Part shown: positions 50,890 through 59,021 of the stretch, piece by piece
How the letters are laid out: each line of letters begins with the position of its first letter
Position numbering within the stretch: position 1 is the first letter of the stretch
Assembly: GCA_017934595.1 (NCBI GenBank)
Contig: JAGBJG010000009.1
Coordinates: 188,839 to 252,838, forward strand
Direction of reading: 5' to 3'
Length of the DNA: 64,000 nucleotides
From: Bacilli bacterium
GTDB taxonomy: Bacteria > Bacillota_I > Bacilli_A > RF39 > UBA660
Notes under the pieces: generated by a model
Told to the model about the DNA's origin: nothing
Databases searched by the model: none
Seen by the model: the letters and a program-made list of their open reading frames with translations, nothing else
Translations under genes and position numbers: made by a program

Positions 50890-51882
50890 ATGTTAATTTT
50901 AGCAAAAGCTACATTAGCTTTAATGATAGGATTTATATTAAGTGCCTTTGCAGGATTAGTTATTATTCCACAACTTAAAAAAATTAAAGCTAAACAAAAT
51001 ATATCAATATTTTTGAAAAGAGAGCATGGAAGCAAACAAGGTGTCCCAACAATAGGTGGAATAATATTTATAATACCAACTATTATAGCTATAGGAATAC
51101 TACTTGCGATGGGAAAGATTGAATATAGTACTAACTTAGCTATAGTATTAGTAACATTTATATTGTATGGATTACTTGGATTTATAGATGATTTATTATC
51201 TATTAAAAGAGGTAATAATGAAGGATTATCAGAATTACAAAAATTAATAGGTCAAATCGTTATAGCGTTAATATTCTTTTGGTTATTTAAAAGAGCTGGA
51301 AATCCGACTAACTTAGATATTACATTCTTAAATATCAATATTCCATTTGGATGGTTCTATCCAGCATTTATATTACTTGTATTAGTAGCTACTACAAACG
51401 CAGTTAATTTAACTGATGGATTAGATGGATTAGCTGGCGGTTTATCTGGTATAGCATTTTTAGCTTATGGTTTAATCAGCTGGGCATCAACTGCTATTAT
51501 GGGATATGAGTCAATCGCTGTATTCTGCTTTGTATTAGTAGGATCAATATTAGGATTCTTAATATATAATTCGCATCCTGCTAAAGTAATAATGGGTGAT
51601 ACAGGTTCATTAGCATTAGGTGGAGCATTAGCAGCTGTAGCAATTCTTACAAGACACGAAATAACATTGATTGTAGTTGCTGGTGTATTTGTTATAGAAA
51701 CTTTATCAGCGATTATTCAAAGATTTGTTGGCAGATATTGGGGTAAAAGAGTATTTTTAATGGCACCACTTCATCATCATTTTGAAAAGTTAGGATGGAG
51801 TGAACAAGATATTGTTAAACTATTTTGGGCAGTAGGATTAATACTTGCTATGGCAGCTATAATATATGGAGTATGGATTTAA
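50890..51882 (+). CDS. mraY: Phospho-N-acetylmuramoyl-pentapeptide transferase
   Basis: 330-residue, ten-helix membrane enzyme that transfers phospho-MurNAc-pentapeptide to undecaprenyl phosphate, giving lipid I. Motifs: KQGVPTIGGIIFIIPT, GFIDDLLSIKRGNNEGLSELQK with the catalytic DD, NAVNLTDGLDGLAGG, VIMGDTGSLALGG and FLMAPLHHHFEKLGWSE. Cotranscribed with murE. Confidence 0.96.
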   Translation: MLILAKATLALMIGFILSAFAGLVIIPQLKKIKAKQNISIFLKREHGSKQGVPTIGGIIFIIPTIIAIGILLAMGKIEYSTNLAIVLVTFILYGLLGFIDDLLSIKRGNNEGLSELQKLIGQIVIALIFFWLFKRAGNPTNLDITFLNINIPFGWFYPAFILLVLVATTNAVNLTDGLDGLAGGLSGIAFLAYGLISWASTAIMGYESIAVFCFVLVGSILGFLIYNSHPAKVIMGDTGSLALGGALAAVAILTRHEITLIVVAGVFVIETLSAIIQRFVGRYWGKRVFLMAPLHHHFEKLGWSEQDIVKLFWAVGLILAMAAIIYGVWI

Positions 51883-51897
51883 TCCATACTTTTTTTA
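51870..51897 (+). terminator. Intrinsic terminator after mraY
   Basis: Stem AGTATGGAT/ATCCATACT with a TTA loop covering the stop codon and seven T residues. Confidence 0.87.
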
Positions 51898-51900
51898 TGC

Positions 51901-51927
51901 ACAAAAAAGGAGGTATTAATTACCTCC
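51901..51927 (-). terminator. Intrinsic terminator of the LCP gene
   Basis: On the minus strand, stem GGAGGTA/TACCTCC with a five-base loop and TTTTTT; it includes the stop region of the LCP gene. Confidence 0.88.
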
Positions 51928-54186
51928 GTTTGTATTATTGTTACTATCTTTATTTTCATCAGTTGTTGAATTATTGCTTTCAGTACTAGTTTCATCGTTA
52001 CTTTCACTTGAATTATTATTCTCGTTTGAAGTACTTGTATCTTCTTCAGGTTTTTCTTGCTTTTTAGCAAAGTATGTAACAACTATTTTAGAACTCTTTG
52101 CTTCATATATACTTAATGTAGTTAAATTATCACCATCTACGGTAATTGATTTGATTAAACCAGATTTATTTTGATTATAATCATCACTTTTTTCATCAAT
52201 AATTTTATAACTGATATTTTTCTTTATAGCAGGGAAGTCTGATAACCAATCTATGAAATCATCATATGATTCACCTGTGAAATCTTTAAATTTACATTTT
52301 GTATTATTCTTATTAGTTTCTTTTAAACATTCAGTATAATCAAACGCTTTACTGCCTTCTTTAATAACAACATTAATTCCTCCGGTAGTAGTCATTTCGC
52401 TTAAATCCATTTTAGCACCTGGAGTTTGATAAATAACAGTACCTGGTATACCATCACCATCAGAAGTATATTCTATTGTAAGTTTTATATTTCTAGCGTC
52501 GGCATAACTTTGTACTTCGGATTTTGTCATACCTGTAAAATCAGGAAGTAGGGCAATTGAACTTTCATTATAATATCTTTGACCTATAATAGTTTTTTCA
52601 TAAGGCTCAGCTGCATCATATGAGAAGTCTTTTACAACATCGTTAGTAGAAAGTCCTAAGTTTAATTTCATTGCATTTGATACATCTTGAATACTTCCTT
52701 CATATGGTACATAATCCCATAATACTAATTGTGAACCAGATTCAGTAGCTTGACTATAATCATATATCATAGCGCCATAACCACTTAAATATAATTTTTC
52801 AATATTAACTAATTCATCAATAGGTGCGCCATCTCTAAATTTAGTAGCTAAATCTTTAGCTATATTGTAGAATGATAAGATAGTGTTAATATCCATATTT
52901 GTCTCCATATTATTACTTATAGTATCTAATATGCCATATAGTGTATTTAAATCTCTTACACCTTTAATTTTGTTAATAATTGCTTTTATAATATCTTGTT
53001 GATGTGATCCTCTTATAAAATCATTACTATCATAATCTGAATATTCAGGACCACACATATCCGGATTAGGGTGTCTATTTCTTGCATAGGCTAGTGCTTG
53101 TTCGCCACCAATAGTTTGGAATCCTTTAGCTACCCAAACAGTATGTTCAGCCCATAATCTTTGGCTATTTTGTTCACAGAAGCTGTATTCAACGTCTATA
53201 TCAATACCACCTAGGATATCGACTAATTTAACAACACCATTAAAGTTTATTTTCGCGTAATAATCAATTTTAACTCCTGTAAGGTTTTGAATTGTATTTA
53301 TAATACATCTTTCACCACCCCAAGATGAGTGAGTAATTTTATTTTTCTTATTTCCCATACAACTGATTGGTACATATGAATCACGTGGTATACTCATCAT
53401 TGTTACATTAAACGTATTTGGATTAAATGTAACTAGTATTAATGAATCCCCATTAGCTGTCATATTAGCTATACCATCACCAGTACCATCAACTCCCATA
53501 AGAAGTAGAGTAAATGGCTCGTTTATACTTTTAGTACTAATTTCTTCTTTTTCTTGTTTATTTTCTTCATATATGGTTTTTAACTTTTCAGATATTTTTT
53601 CATAACCATCTACTGTAGAGAAAGCTTCAATATAATTAGATGGTAAGAACGCAAATTCTATTTTTCCATCAATTAAATCATCTATTATTTTAAAGTAACT
53701 ATTATATTCAACTAATTTATTAGACATATTTTTATCTTTTAATATTGCCTCTGCAAAAATATATCCATTAGCTATTTCATGATCATCTATAACACCAATA
53801 TCTTTTGAACCAATATCTTTTATATTAGTAATATTACTATCTTTCGTTGTAACTAAACTAATTGAATAAGTTGTATAATTAGTAGTAACTTTATTTAAGC
53901 TATTATATATAATCTTAAAATTAATATTTAAAAATCCTACCGCACCAATTACAATTATTCCTAAAATAATAAGTATTATTTTTGGTGCAATTTTTTTAAT
54001 ATTGGAAATCTTAATATTTAAGAATACAATAAGTAGTGTTATTAATACAATAATAATTGATCCTACTAATCTTAATGTATTTTCAATTCCATTTAATCCT
54101 TTAATATTTATTAATAAGTATATATTATTTATCACCATCAATACACTAAATATAGTATATATAATTTTCCATATATTTTTTTTCAT
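51916..54186 (-). CDS. LCP-family (LytR-CpsA-Psr) wall-polymer ligase with PASTA-like domain
   Basis: 756 residues. Three membrane helices (about 8-30, 38-58, 68-88) precede an SBP-like segment (about 105-215: DIGSKDIGVIDDHEIANGYIF ... GKIEFAFLPSNYIEAF). The LCP domain follows at about 235-470: LLLMGVDG, SLILVTFNPNTFNVTMMSIPRDSYV, VKLVDILGGIDIDV and ALAYARNRH. A PASTA-like unit is near 555-620 (LPDFTGMTKSEVQSYADARNIKL), and the tail is Asn/Ser/Thr/Glu-rich. LCP enzymes attach teichoic acids or capsule to peptidoglycan. The start follows GGAGGT. The three-helix plus SBP-like front is less common than the single-pass form. Confidence 0.9.
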   Translation of the reverse strand: MKKNIWKIIYTIFSVLMVINNIYLLINIKGLNGIENTLRLVGSIIIVLITLLIVFLNIKISNIKKIAPKIILIILGIIVIGAVGFLNINFKIIYNSLNKVTTNYTTYSISLVTTKDSNITNIKDIGSKDIGVIDDHEIANGYIFAEAILKDKNMSNKLVEYNSYFKIIDDLIDGKIEFAFLPSNYIEAFSTVDGYEKISEKLKTIYEENKQEKEEISTKSINEPFTLLLMGVDGTGDGIANMTANGDSLILVTFNPNTFNVTMMSIPRDSYVPISCMGNKKNKITHSSWGGERCIINTIQNLTGVKIDYYAKINFNGVVKLVDILGGIDIDVEYSFCEQNSQRLWAEHTVWVAKGFQTIGGEQALAYARNRHPNPDMCGPEYSDYDSNDFIRGSHQQDIIKAIINKIKGVRDLNTLYGILDTISNNMETNMDINTILSFYNIAKDLATKFRDGAPIDELVNIEKLYLSGYGAMIYDYSQATESGSQLVLWDYVPYEGSIQDVSNAMKLNLGLSTNDVVKDFSYDAAEPYEKTIIGQRYYNESSIALLPDFTGMTKSEVQSYADARNIKLTIEYTSDGDGIPGTVIYQTPGAKMDLSEMTTTGGINVVIKEGSKAFDYTECLKETNKNNTKCKFKDFTGESYDDFIDWLSDFPAIKKNISYKIIDEKSDDYNQNKSGLIKSITVDGDNLTTLSIYEAKSSKIVVTYFAKKQEKPEEDTSTSNENNNSSESNDETSTESNNSTTDENKDSNNNTNGGN

Positions 54187-54285
54187 AAATACCTCCTAGA
54201 CAGTATAATAAAATTATATAATAAATGATTCTTTTTAACAATAGAATATTAGTTCTAGAAATGTATATAAACATAAACTTTACAC

Positions 54286-54308
54286 AAAAAAGAAGCATAA
54301 TGCTTCTT
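54286..54308 (-). terminator. Terminator of tRNA-Cys
   Basis: On the minus strand, AGAAGC/GCTTCT with a five-base loop and TTTTTT, 12 bases after the tRNA. Confidence 0.85.
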
Positions 54309-54319
54309 TTAATTTCTAA

Positions 54320-54394
54320 TGGAGGACCCAGCCGGATTTGAACCAGCGATCAGGGAGTTGCAGTCCCACGCCTTAGCCACTTGGCTATGGATCC
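54320..54394 (-). tRNA. tRNA-Cys (GCA anticodon)
   Basis: 75 bases including the encoded CCA. Acceptor GGATCCA pairs with TGGGTCC (one G-T), discriminator base is U, as expected for Cys. The anticodon loop CTGCAAC gives GCA. The T-arm holds GGTTCAAATCC. Own promoter and terminator. Confidence 0.97.
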
Positions 54395-54420
54395 ATTTGT
54401 TGACTCAATCAACAATATAA

Positions 54421-54449
54421 ATTATATCAGCCATATATATATTTGTCAA
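54421..54449 (-). promoter_or_regulatory. Promoter of tRNA-Cys
   Basis: On the minus strand, TTGACA (54449-54444), 17-base spacer, TATAAT (54426-54421), with TGA before the -10: a consensus promoter. Confidence 0.9.
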
Positions 54450-54570
54450 TTAAGTTATGCTATATTTTATGCTAATATGGTTATAAATAATGCATAAATA
54501 TGCAAAATAATAAAGAATTAAGGTTCAAATATTATGAAATATGTGATAAAATGGATGAGTGAGGGATGCT

Positions 54571-55335
54571 ATGATATACACATATATTTTACAATTTTTC
54601 TTCTATGCTATATTAGGTTGGTCAATGGAAGTTGTTATTTCATTAATCCTTAGACATAGATTTATAAATAGAGGATTTATGATTGGTCCATACTGTCCTA
54701 TATATGGAGTAGGTGGATGGTTAATAACAGGCCTACTTGGAAGATATGAAAGTGATCCTTTAGTATTCTTTGTTATGACAGTTGTATTATGTACAATATT
54801 AGAGTATATAACAGGGTACTTAATGGAAAAAATATTTCATGCAAGATGGTGGGACTATAGTGATAAACCATTTAATCTAAATGGAAGAGTATGTCTACAA
54901 ACATGCATAGGATTTGGTGTTGTGGGAATTGGCGTAATTTATGTAGGAAATCCAATCTTCTTCAAAATTGTAGGATTAGTTCCGGAAATAATTACTAAGA
55001 TATTAGCTATTTTAGGAGCTATAATATTCTTTATAGATTTAGCTGTATCCATAGAAGTTATGTCTAATATTAAAAGAGTTAGATATACTAAAAAAGACAA
55101 TACTGAAGAAATTACTAAACATGTTAAAAAAGCTTTAAGTGAGAAAAACTTTATTACAAGACGTTTAGTAAATGCATTCCCTAATTTTGAATTAATTAGA
55201 AAAAGAACAAAAGAAACAATTGAAAATACTAAAAAAGAAATAAGAAAAAAACAAAGACAAATTCAAAAGATGAGAAAGACTCTTAAGAAAAATGAAAAAC
55301 AATTGAATAAAATGAATAAGAAAGGTCGTGCATGA
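54571..55335 (+). CDS. CmpB-like putative ABC transporter permease (PF06541 type)
   Basis: 254 residues. Four or five membrane helices in 1-165 with the family signatures FYAILGWSMEVVISLILRHRFINRGFMIGPYCPIYGVGGW and ARWWDYSDKPFNLNGRVCLQT. The last 90 residues form a basic coiled coil (KRTKETIENTKKEIRKKQRQIQKMRKTLKKNEKQ). The family is called a putative ABC permease, but no ATPase is encoded nearby and its role is not established. ATG 54571 follows GAGGGA. It overlaps the next small gene by ATGA. Confidence 0.85.
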   Translation: MIYTYILQFFFYAILGWSMEVVISLILRHRFINRGFMIGPYCPIYGVGGWLITGLLGRYESDPLVFFVMTVVLCTILEYITGYLMEKIFHARWWDYSDKPFNLNGRVCLQTCIGFGVVGIGVIYVGNPIFFKIVGLVPEIITKILAILGAIIFFIDLAVSIEVMSNIKRVRYTKKDNTEEITKHVKKALSEKNFITRRLVNAFPNFELIRKRTKETIENTKKEIRKKQRQIQKMRKTLKKNEKQLNKMNKKGRA

Positions 55336-55424
55336 TGGCTGGTTTAGTTGTTGGAGTAGTTACTGTTGCGATAGTATTTATTGTAATCGCATTAATATTA
55401 TTTGGTATGGGAAGGGATGAATAG
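55335..55424 (+). CDS. 29-residue membrane microprotein
   Basis: ATG 55335 overlaps the stop of the preceding gene (ATGA) and the frame ends 1 base before the pspC start. The product MAGLVVGVVTVAIVFIVIALI continues LFGMGRDE: one membrane helix and a short charged end. The position, tight coupling at both ends and a membrane-helix composition support a real gene. The ribosome site would lie in the AAGAAAGG of the preceding gene. It may be a small regulator of the neighbouring membrane proteins. Confidence 0.6.
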   Translation: MAGLVVGVVTVAIVFIVIALILFGMGRDE

Positions 55425-55425
55425 A

Positions 55426-55659
55426 ATGAAAAAGAAAATTTATCGTTCAGAATCAGATAGAAGAATCGCTGGTGTATGTGGAGGTATTGGTGAATATTTT
55501 GATGTAGATTCTACATTAATTAGACTTGCATTTGTATTCTTCGTTTTAGCTGCTGGTACTGGTATTTTAGCTTATGTAATTGCAGCTATTATAATGCCAA
55601 ACGAATCAGAAGTTGAAATGGTAATAAAAAAAGATAGTAAAAAGAAAAAAAGTGAATAA
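55426..55659 (+). CDS. PspC domain protein
   Basis: 77 residues: KKKIYRSESDRRIAGVCGGIGEYFDVDSTLIRLAFVFFVLAAGTGILAYVIAAIIMPNE is a full PspC domain with one or two membrane passes, and a lysine-rich tail follows. PspC proteins act in envelope-stress responses in Gram-positives. ATG 55426 with GGGATGA; the upstream in-frame start at 55402 lies in the microprotein frame overlap and is rejected. It is the last gene of the small membrane-protein operon. Confidence 0.92.
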   Translation: MKKKIYRSESDRRIAGVCGGIGEYFDVDSTLIRLAFVFFVLAAGTGILAYVIAAIIMPNESEVEMVIKKDSKKKKSE

Positions 55660-55689
55660 GACATTGATAAAAGAAAAGTATATTAATAA

Positions 55690-55852
55690 TTATTTATAGA
55701 GAGTTAGTGGTTGGTGTAAACTAATAGTAATTATGATAGAAAGAAACTTTTGAGTTTTATACGTTAACTCGCGTTAAGAGGAAAGATAGATATCTATGAA
55801 ATAAGGTGGTACCACGGTAATGCGTCCTTATATTATAGGTATCTTTTTGTTT
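55690..55852 (+). promoter_or_regulatory. T-box leader, glutamate-specific
   Basis: Apical motif GAGTTAGTGGTTGGTGTAAA at about 55700-55720, specifier segment ATAGAAA-GAA-ACTTTTGAG with GAA (Glu) at 55743-55745, and antiterminator core GGTGGTACCACGG (about 55806-55818). The terminator stem AGATATCTAT...CCTTATATTATAGGTATCT is followed by TTTTTG. It leads directly into gltX. Confidence 0.93.
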
Positions 55853-55865
55853 ATAGGAGGTATTT

Positions 55866-57509
55866 ATGAATAGAAAAGAATTTGCAGAATTTTTATTAGG
55901 AAAAACAGAACATACTAAAGATGAGTATGAAGCGATGTATCCAGAAAGAAATCTAGATAGTAATGCTATGGTAACTAGATTTGCTCCATCACCAACTGGA
56001 TTTGTACATATTGGTAGTTTATTTGTATCATTTTTAGATAGAAAATATGCTAGTCAAACTAATGGTGTATGTTATCTAAGAATAGAAGATACTGATACTA
56101 AAAGAACAGTAGATAATGGTGTATCTAATATTATAAGAGATTTAGCTAACTTTGATATTAATTTTGATGAAGGAATGATTTCTGATACAGAAGATAAAGG
56201 TAATTATGGTCCTTACTTACAAAGTAGTAGAGAAGATATATATAAAGCGTACGCGAAAGATTTAATTGAAAAAGATTTAGCTTATCCATGTTTCTTATCT
56301 CCAGAAGAAATGGAAGATATTAGAAATATGCAAGAAGATATCAAAGCTAGAATTGGTATTTATGGTAAATACGCTAAATATAGAAATCTAAGTGTAGAAG
56401 AAGCTGTGGAAAAAATAAATAATGGTGAAAAATATATAATTAGATTAAAGTCACCAGGTAACTTTGATAACAAAATTATTTTTGAAGATGTTATTAGAGG
56501 TAGAATGGAATTTAATGAAAATGATTTAGATATCGTTATTATTAAAAGCGATGGACTTCCAACATACCATTTTGCTCATGCTATAGACGATCATTTAATG
56601 CATACAACTCATGTAATAAGAGGAGATGAATGGGTAAGTTCAATTCCATTACATGTTCAATTATTTGATGTATTAGGTTTTAAAGCACCTAAGTATTTAC
56701 ATATTTCACCTTTAATGAAAAAAGAAGGAGAAACAGTAAGAAAATTATCAAAAAGAAAAGATGCAGAAGCAGCTGTATCATATTATCATGAGGAAGGTAT
56801 TCCTACATATGCAGTACTTCTATATATCATGACTGTAGCTAACTCTAACTTTGAAGCTTGGCTAGATGCAAATCCAAATGGAAAGATTGAAGATTTTGAA
56901 TTAACATTTAATAAAATGAGTGCTTCTGGTTCATTATTTGATATGGATAAATTATTAAATATATCTAAGAATTATATATCTAGATTAAATAAAAATGAGG
57001 TATATGATATGGCTATTAATTATACTAAAGAATATGATAGTGAATTATATGATTTATTAACTAAATATAAAGATTATTCAATAGATGTATTCAATATTGA
57101 AAGAGAACAAGCAAAACCAAGAAAAGATTTAGCTAAATTTAGTGAAATAAGACCATATTTATGGTATATGTATGATGAATTATATGAACCTGAAACTTAT
57201 GAATTTATGAATGTATCTGATAAGGATGAAATATCTAGAATATTATCTACATATATGGATAAATATTATGATGTAACAGATAAAGATACATGGTTTAATA
57301 ATATAAAATTATTAGCTGATGAACTTGGATATGCCTCTAATATGAAAGAATATAAAGCTAATCCGGAAAACTTTAAAGGTAATGTTGCTGATATAGCTAC
57401 AGTACTTAGAGTAGCTTTAACTTCTAAATCTCAGACACCAGATCTATATGAAATTATGAGACTATTTGGTAAAGATAGAGTATTAAATAGATATAAAAAA
57501 TTTATTTAA
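55866..57509 (+). CDS. gltX: Glutamyl-tRNA synthetase
   Basis: 547 residues. After an N-terminal extension of about 35 residues (MNRKEFAEFLLGKTEHTKDEYEAMYPERN) the class I core reads RFAPSPTGFVHIGSLFVSFLDRKYA with the HIGS version of HIGH. LRIEDTDTKRTVDNG, then KLSKRKDAEA (KMSKS loop) and an anticodon-binding helical domain follow. The extension and total length are larger than in E. coli GltX (about 470). In Firmicutes GltX often also charges tRNA-Gln; whether that is so here cannot be judged. Ribosome site AGGAGG. Under the Glu T-box. Confidence 0.95.
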   Translation: MNRKEFAEFLLGKTEHTKDEYEAMYPERNLDSNAMVTRFAPSPTGFVHIGSLFVSFLDRKYASQTNGVCYLRIEDTDTKRTVDNGVSNIIRDLANFDINFDEGMISDTEDKGNYGPYLQSSREDIYKAYAKDLIEKDLAYPCFLSPEEMEDIRNMQEDIKARIGIYGKYAKYRNLSVEEAVEKINNGEKYIIRLKSPGNFDNKIIFEDVIRGRMEFNENDLDIVIIKSDGLPTYHFAHAIDDHLMHTTHVIRGDEWVSSIPLHVQLFDVLGFKAPKYLHISPLMKKEGETVRKLSKRKDAEAAVSYYHEEGIPTYAVLLYIMTVANSNFEAWLDANPNGKIEDFELTFNKMSASGSLFDMDKLLNISKNYISRLNKNEVYDMAINYTKEYDSELYDLLTKYKDYSIDVFNIEREQAKPRKDLAKFSEIRPYLWYMYDELYEPETYEFMNVSDKDEISRILSTYMDKYYDVTDKDTWFNNIKLLADELGYASNMKEYKANPENFKGNVADIATVLRVALTSKSQTPDLYEIMRLFGKDRVLNRYKKFI

Positions 57510-57552
57510 TTAAAAAAATATGTTATAATGTAATAAGAATAGGTGATTATAT

Positions 57553-57954
57553 ATGGATAAAAATAAAATAAGAGGCTTTATGGAAGGCTTTAATAAAAAA
57601 ATTCCATTTGATGTTAAGGATATAACTATTACAGCAGGTTTCATTGCAGTTTTATTAGCAGCTTATGCTGGAAAGAATTTGCATGATGAATATGTAGAAC
57701 GCGTTAATAACCAACCACAAATAATTGAAGTAGGGAGCGTCATTGAAGTAGGAGAAGACGGTATAGCATATAGAGTTAATTATTATACAGAATCAACATC
57801 TCCTGTTACTTATACAGATGCAGTAACTGGTGAAATTTGCTATGCTGCACCAGCAGGATATTCATTAACTTATGATGTAAATGGTGAACCTGTTTGTACA
57901 AGAACATATATAGAAAGAGATTCAGATACAATAGAAGTATCAAAAACAAAATAA
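57553..57954 (+). CDS. Hypothetical single-pass membrane protein
   Basis: 133 residues. Residues about 1-22 are basic and inside, a membrane helix lies at about 24-43 (ITITAGFIAVLLAAYAG) and the outer part is acidic with two cysteines (EICYAAPAGYS, EPVCTRTY) that could form a disulfide. No family recognised. Extended -10 (TGTTATAAT, 57521-57529) precedes it, and the ribosome site is AGGTGAT. Confidence 0.7.
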   Translation: MDKNKIRGFMEGFNKKIPFDVKDITITAGFIAVLLAAYAGKNLHDEYVERVNNQPQIIEVGSVIEVGEDGIAYRVNYYTESTSPVTYTDAVTGEICYAAPAGYSLTYDVNGEPVCTRTYIERDSDTIEVSKTK

Positions 57955-57971
57955 TATTTATATAAAAAGTA

Positions 57972-58000
57972 TTGACCTATAATAAAAAATAGGTTATACT
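57972..58000 (+). promoter_or_regulatory. Promoter of tRNA-Gly
   Basis: TTGACC (57972-57977), 17-base spacer, TATACT (57995-58000). Confidence 0.85.
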
Positions 58001-58029
58001 TTTATATGTAAGTTTTAAAACTTACATAT

Positions 58030-58104
58030 GCAGGTGTAGTACAGCGGTTAGTATGCGGCCTTGCCAAGGCTGAGACGGCAGTTCGATTCTGCTCACTTGC
58101 TCCA
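58030..58104 (+). tRNA. tRNA-Gly (GCC anticodon)
   Basis: 75 bases with encoded CCA. Acceptor GCAGGTG pairs with CACTTGC, anticodon loop TTGCCAA gives GCC, T-arm has GTTCGATTC. Own promoter and, at 58115, own terminator. Confidence 0.97.
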
Positions 58105-58112
58105 TTTGAATT

Positions 58113-58907
58113 TTAACTAGTCTTATGACTAGTTTTTTTGTGAGCAGAATTGCCGTCAAAACCTTGGCTTTGTTTGAATTCAATTATACTTTCTTTAATA
58201 AAATTCCATCTAACACATACAATATATCGCTCATTTCGATATATTGAATTTTGATTTATATCACGCTTTTTTGGGCCTATCGTCATGCAGGCTATATGTG
58301 GTGAAGTATAATTTGAATTCTTTTTAGCTAGAATTAAATCATATATGTCATATTTCATTATCCACACATAATCATCTATTTTTCCGCATATTAAAGCATC
58401 TATATCATAGTCGGAATTTCTACCTCTTATAATAAATCTATCAATCATATCAATGATAATTCTAGTTTTATTGATGGCATTATTGAAAATATCAATTTCA
58501 TTTTGATATAAGGCTTTGTATTCATCTGAACTTAATATTTTCGAGAAATCAGTTTTACCATCTTCATTTTTTTTATATCCATAGTGGTAACCTATATATT
58601 TGTCTATGACATTATATGGAATATTTAATTTTTCCAAGTATCTCTTAAATTCTTGAATTTGTTCATGATGCATAGAGTTACTGTTCCCACATTTTAAACT
58701 TATGTTTTTAATATGTTTTTTATATTTGATAAATATATCAGTTTTTTGAACACTATTATTTTTCCATGATTTAATTTTTTCTTCATTATTTATATTATTA
58801 CCAAATAATTCTACTAAGAATAACTGTGAATTATTATCTAACTCATATAAATATTTATCATTAAATAAAGTTACAAAATCTTTTTCGTTTTGATATCCAT
58901 AATTCAT
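58113..58907 (-). CDS. Orphan restriction-endonuclease-like protein
   Basis: 264 residues. The first 90 look like a PD-(D/E)xK fold: NEKDFVTLF helix with E8, D57 in KTDIFIKYKK, and S70-L-K72 in NISLKCGNSN, followed by MHHEQIQEF. The rest (IDALICGKIDDYVWIMKYDIY ... YIVCVRWNF) is beta-rich. No methyltransferase gene is adjacent. The start is ATG 58907 behind AGGAGGAAAT. The last 20 residues (from about QGFDGNSAHKK) are encoded by the inverted tRNA-Gly fragment and the tRNA terminator, so the original C-terminus seems to have been replaced. Family call is by pattern only. Confidence 0.6.
   Translation of the reverse strand: MNYGYQNEKDFVTLFNDKYLYELDNNSQLFLVELFGNNINNEEKIKSWKNNSVQKTDIFIKYKKHIKNISLKCGNSNSMHHEQIQEFKRYLEKLNIPYNVIDKYIGYHYGYKKNEDGKTDFSKILSSDEYKALYQNEIDIFNNAINKTRIIIDMIDRFIIRGRNSDYDIDALICGKIDDYVWIMKYDIYDLILAKKNSNYTSPHIACMTIGPKKRDINQNSIYRNERYIVCVRWNFIKESIIEFKQSQGFDGNSAHKKTSHKTS
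58115..58139 (+). terminator. Terminator of tRNA-Gly
   Basis: Stem AACTAGTC/GACTAGTT with a TTAT loop and seven T residues. The same bases encode the last codons of the nuclease-like gene on the minus strand. Confidence 0.87.
58141..58168 (-). repeat. Inverted partial copy of the tRNA-Gly 3' half
   Basis: Read on the minus strand: GCCAAGG, four changed bases, GACGGCA, then ATTCTGCTCA. This equals tRNA-Gly bases 58063-58095 except that the T-loop segment GTTCG is deleted and CTGA is replaced by TTTT. Three identical blocks give 24 matching bases. The copy lies within the 3' end of the nuclease-like gene and is inverted with respect to the tRNA, with the tRNA terminator at the centre of symmetry. 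Confidence 0.85.
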
Positions 58908-58920
58908 ATTTCCTCCTATA

Positions 58921-58955
58921 TAAAAAATAAGATGCACAAATACATGTACATCTTA
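58921..58955 (-). terminator. Terminator of the nucleotidyltransferase gene
   Basis: On the minus strand, stem TAAGATG...CATCTTA with a long AT-rich loop and TTTTTT. Confidence 0.75.
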
Positions 58956-59021
58956 CTTATACTAAAATTTTATCAAAATAAGTTTAAAAAAGCAACGGAA
59001 GATTTCAATGCTATATAAAAT

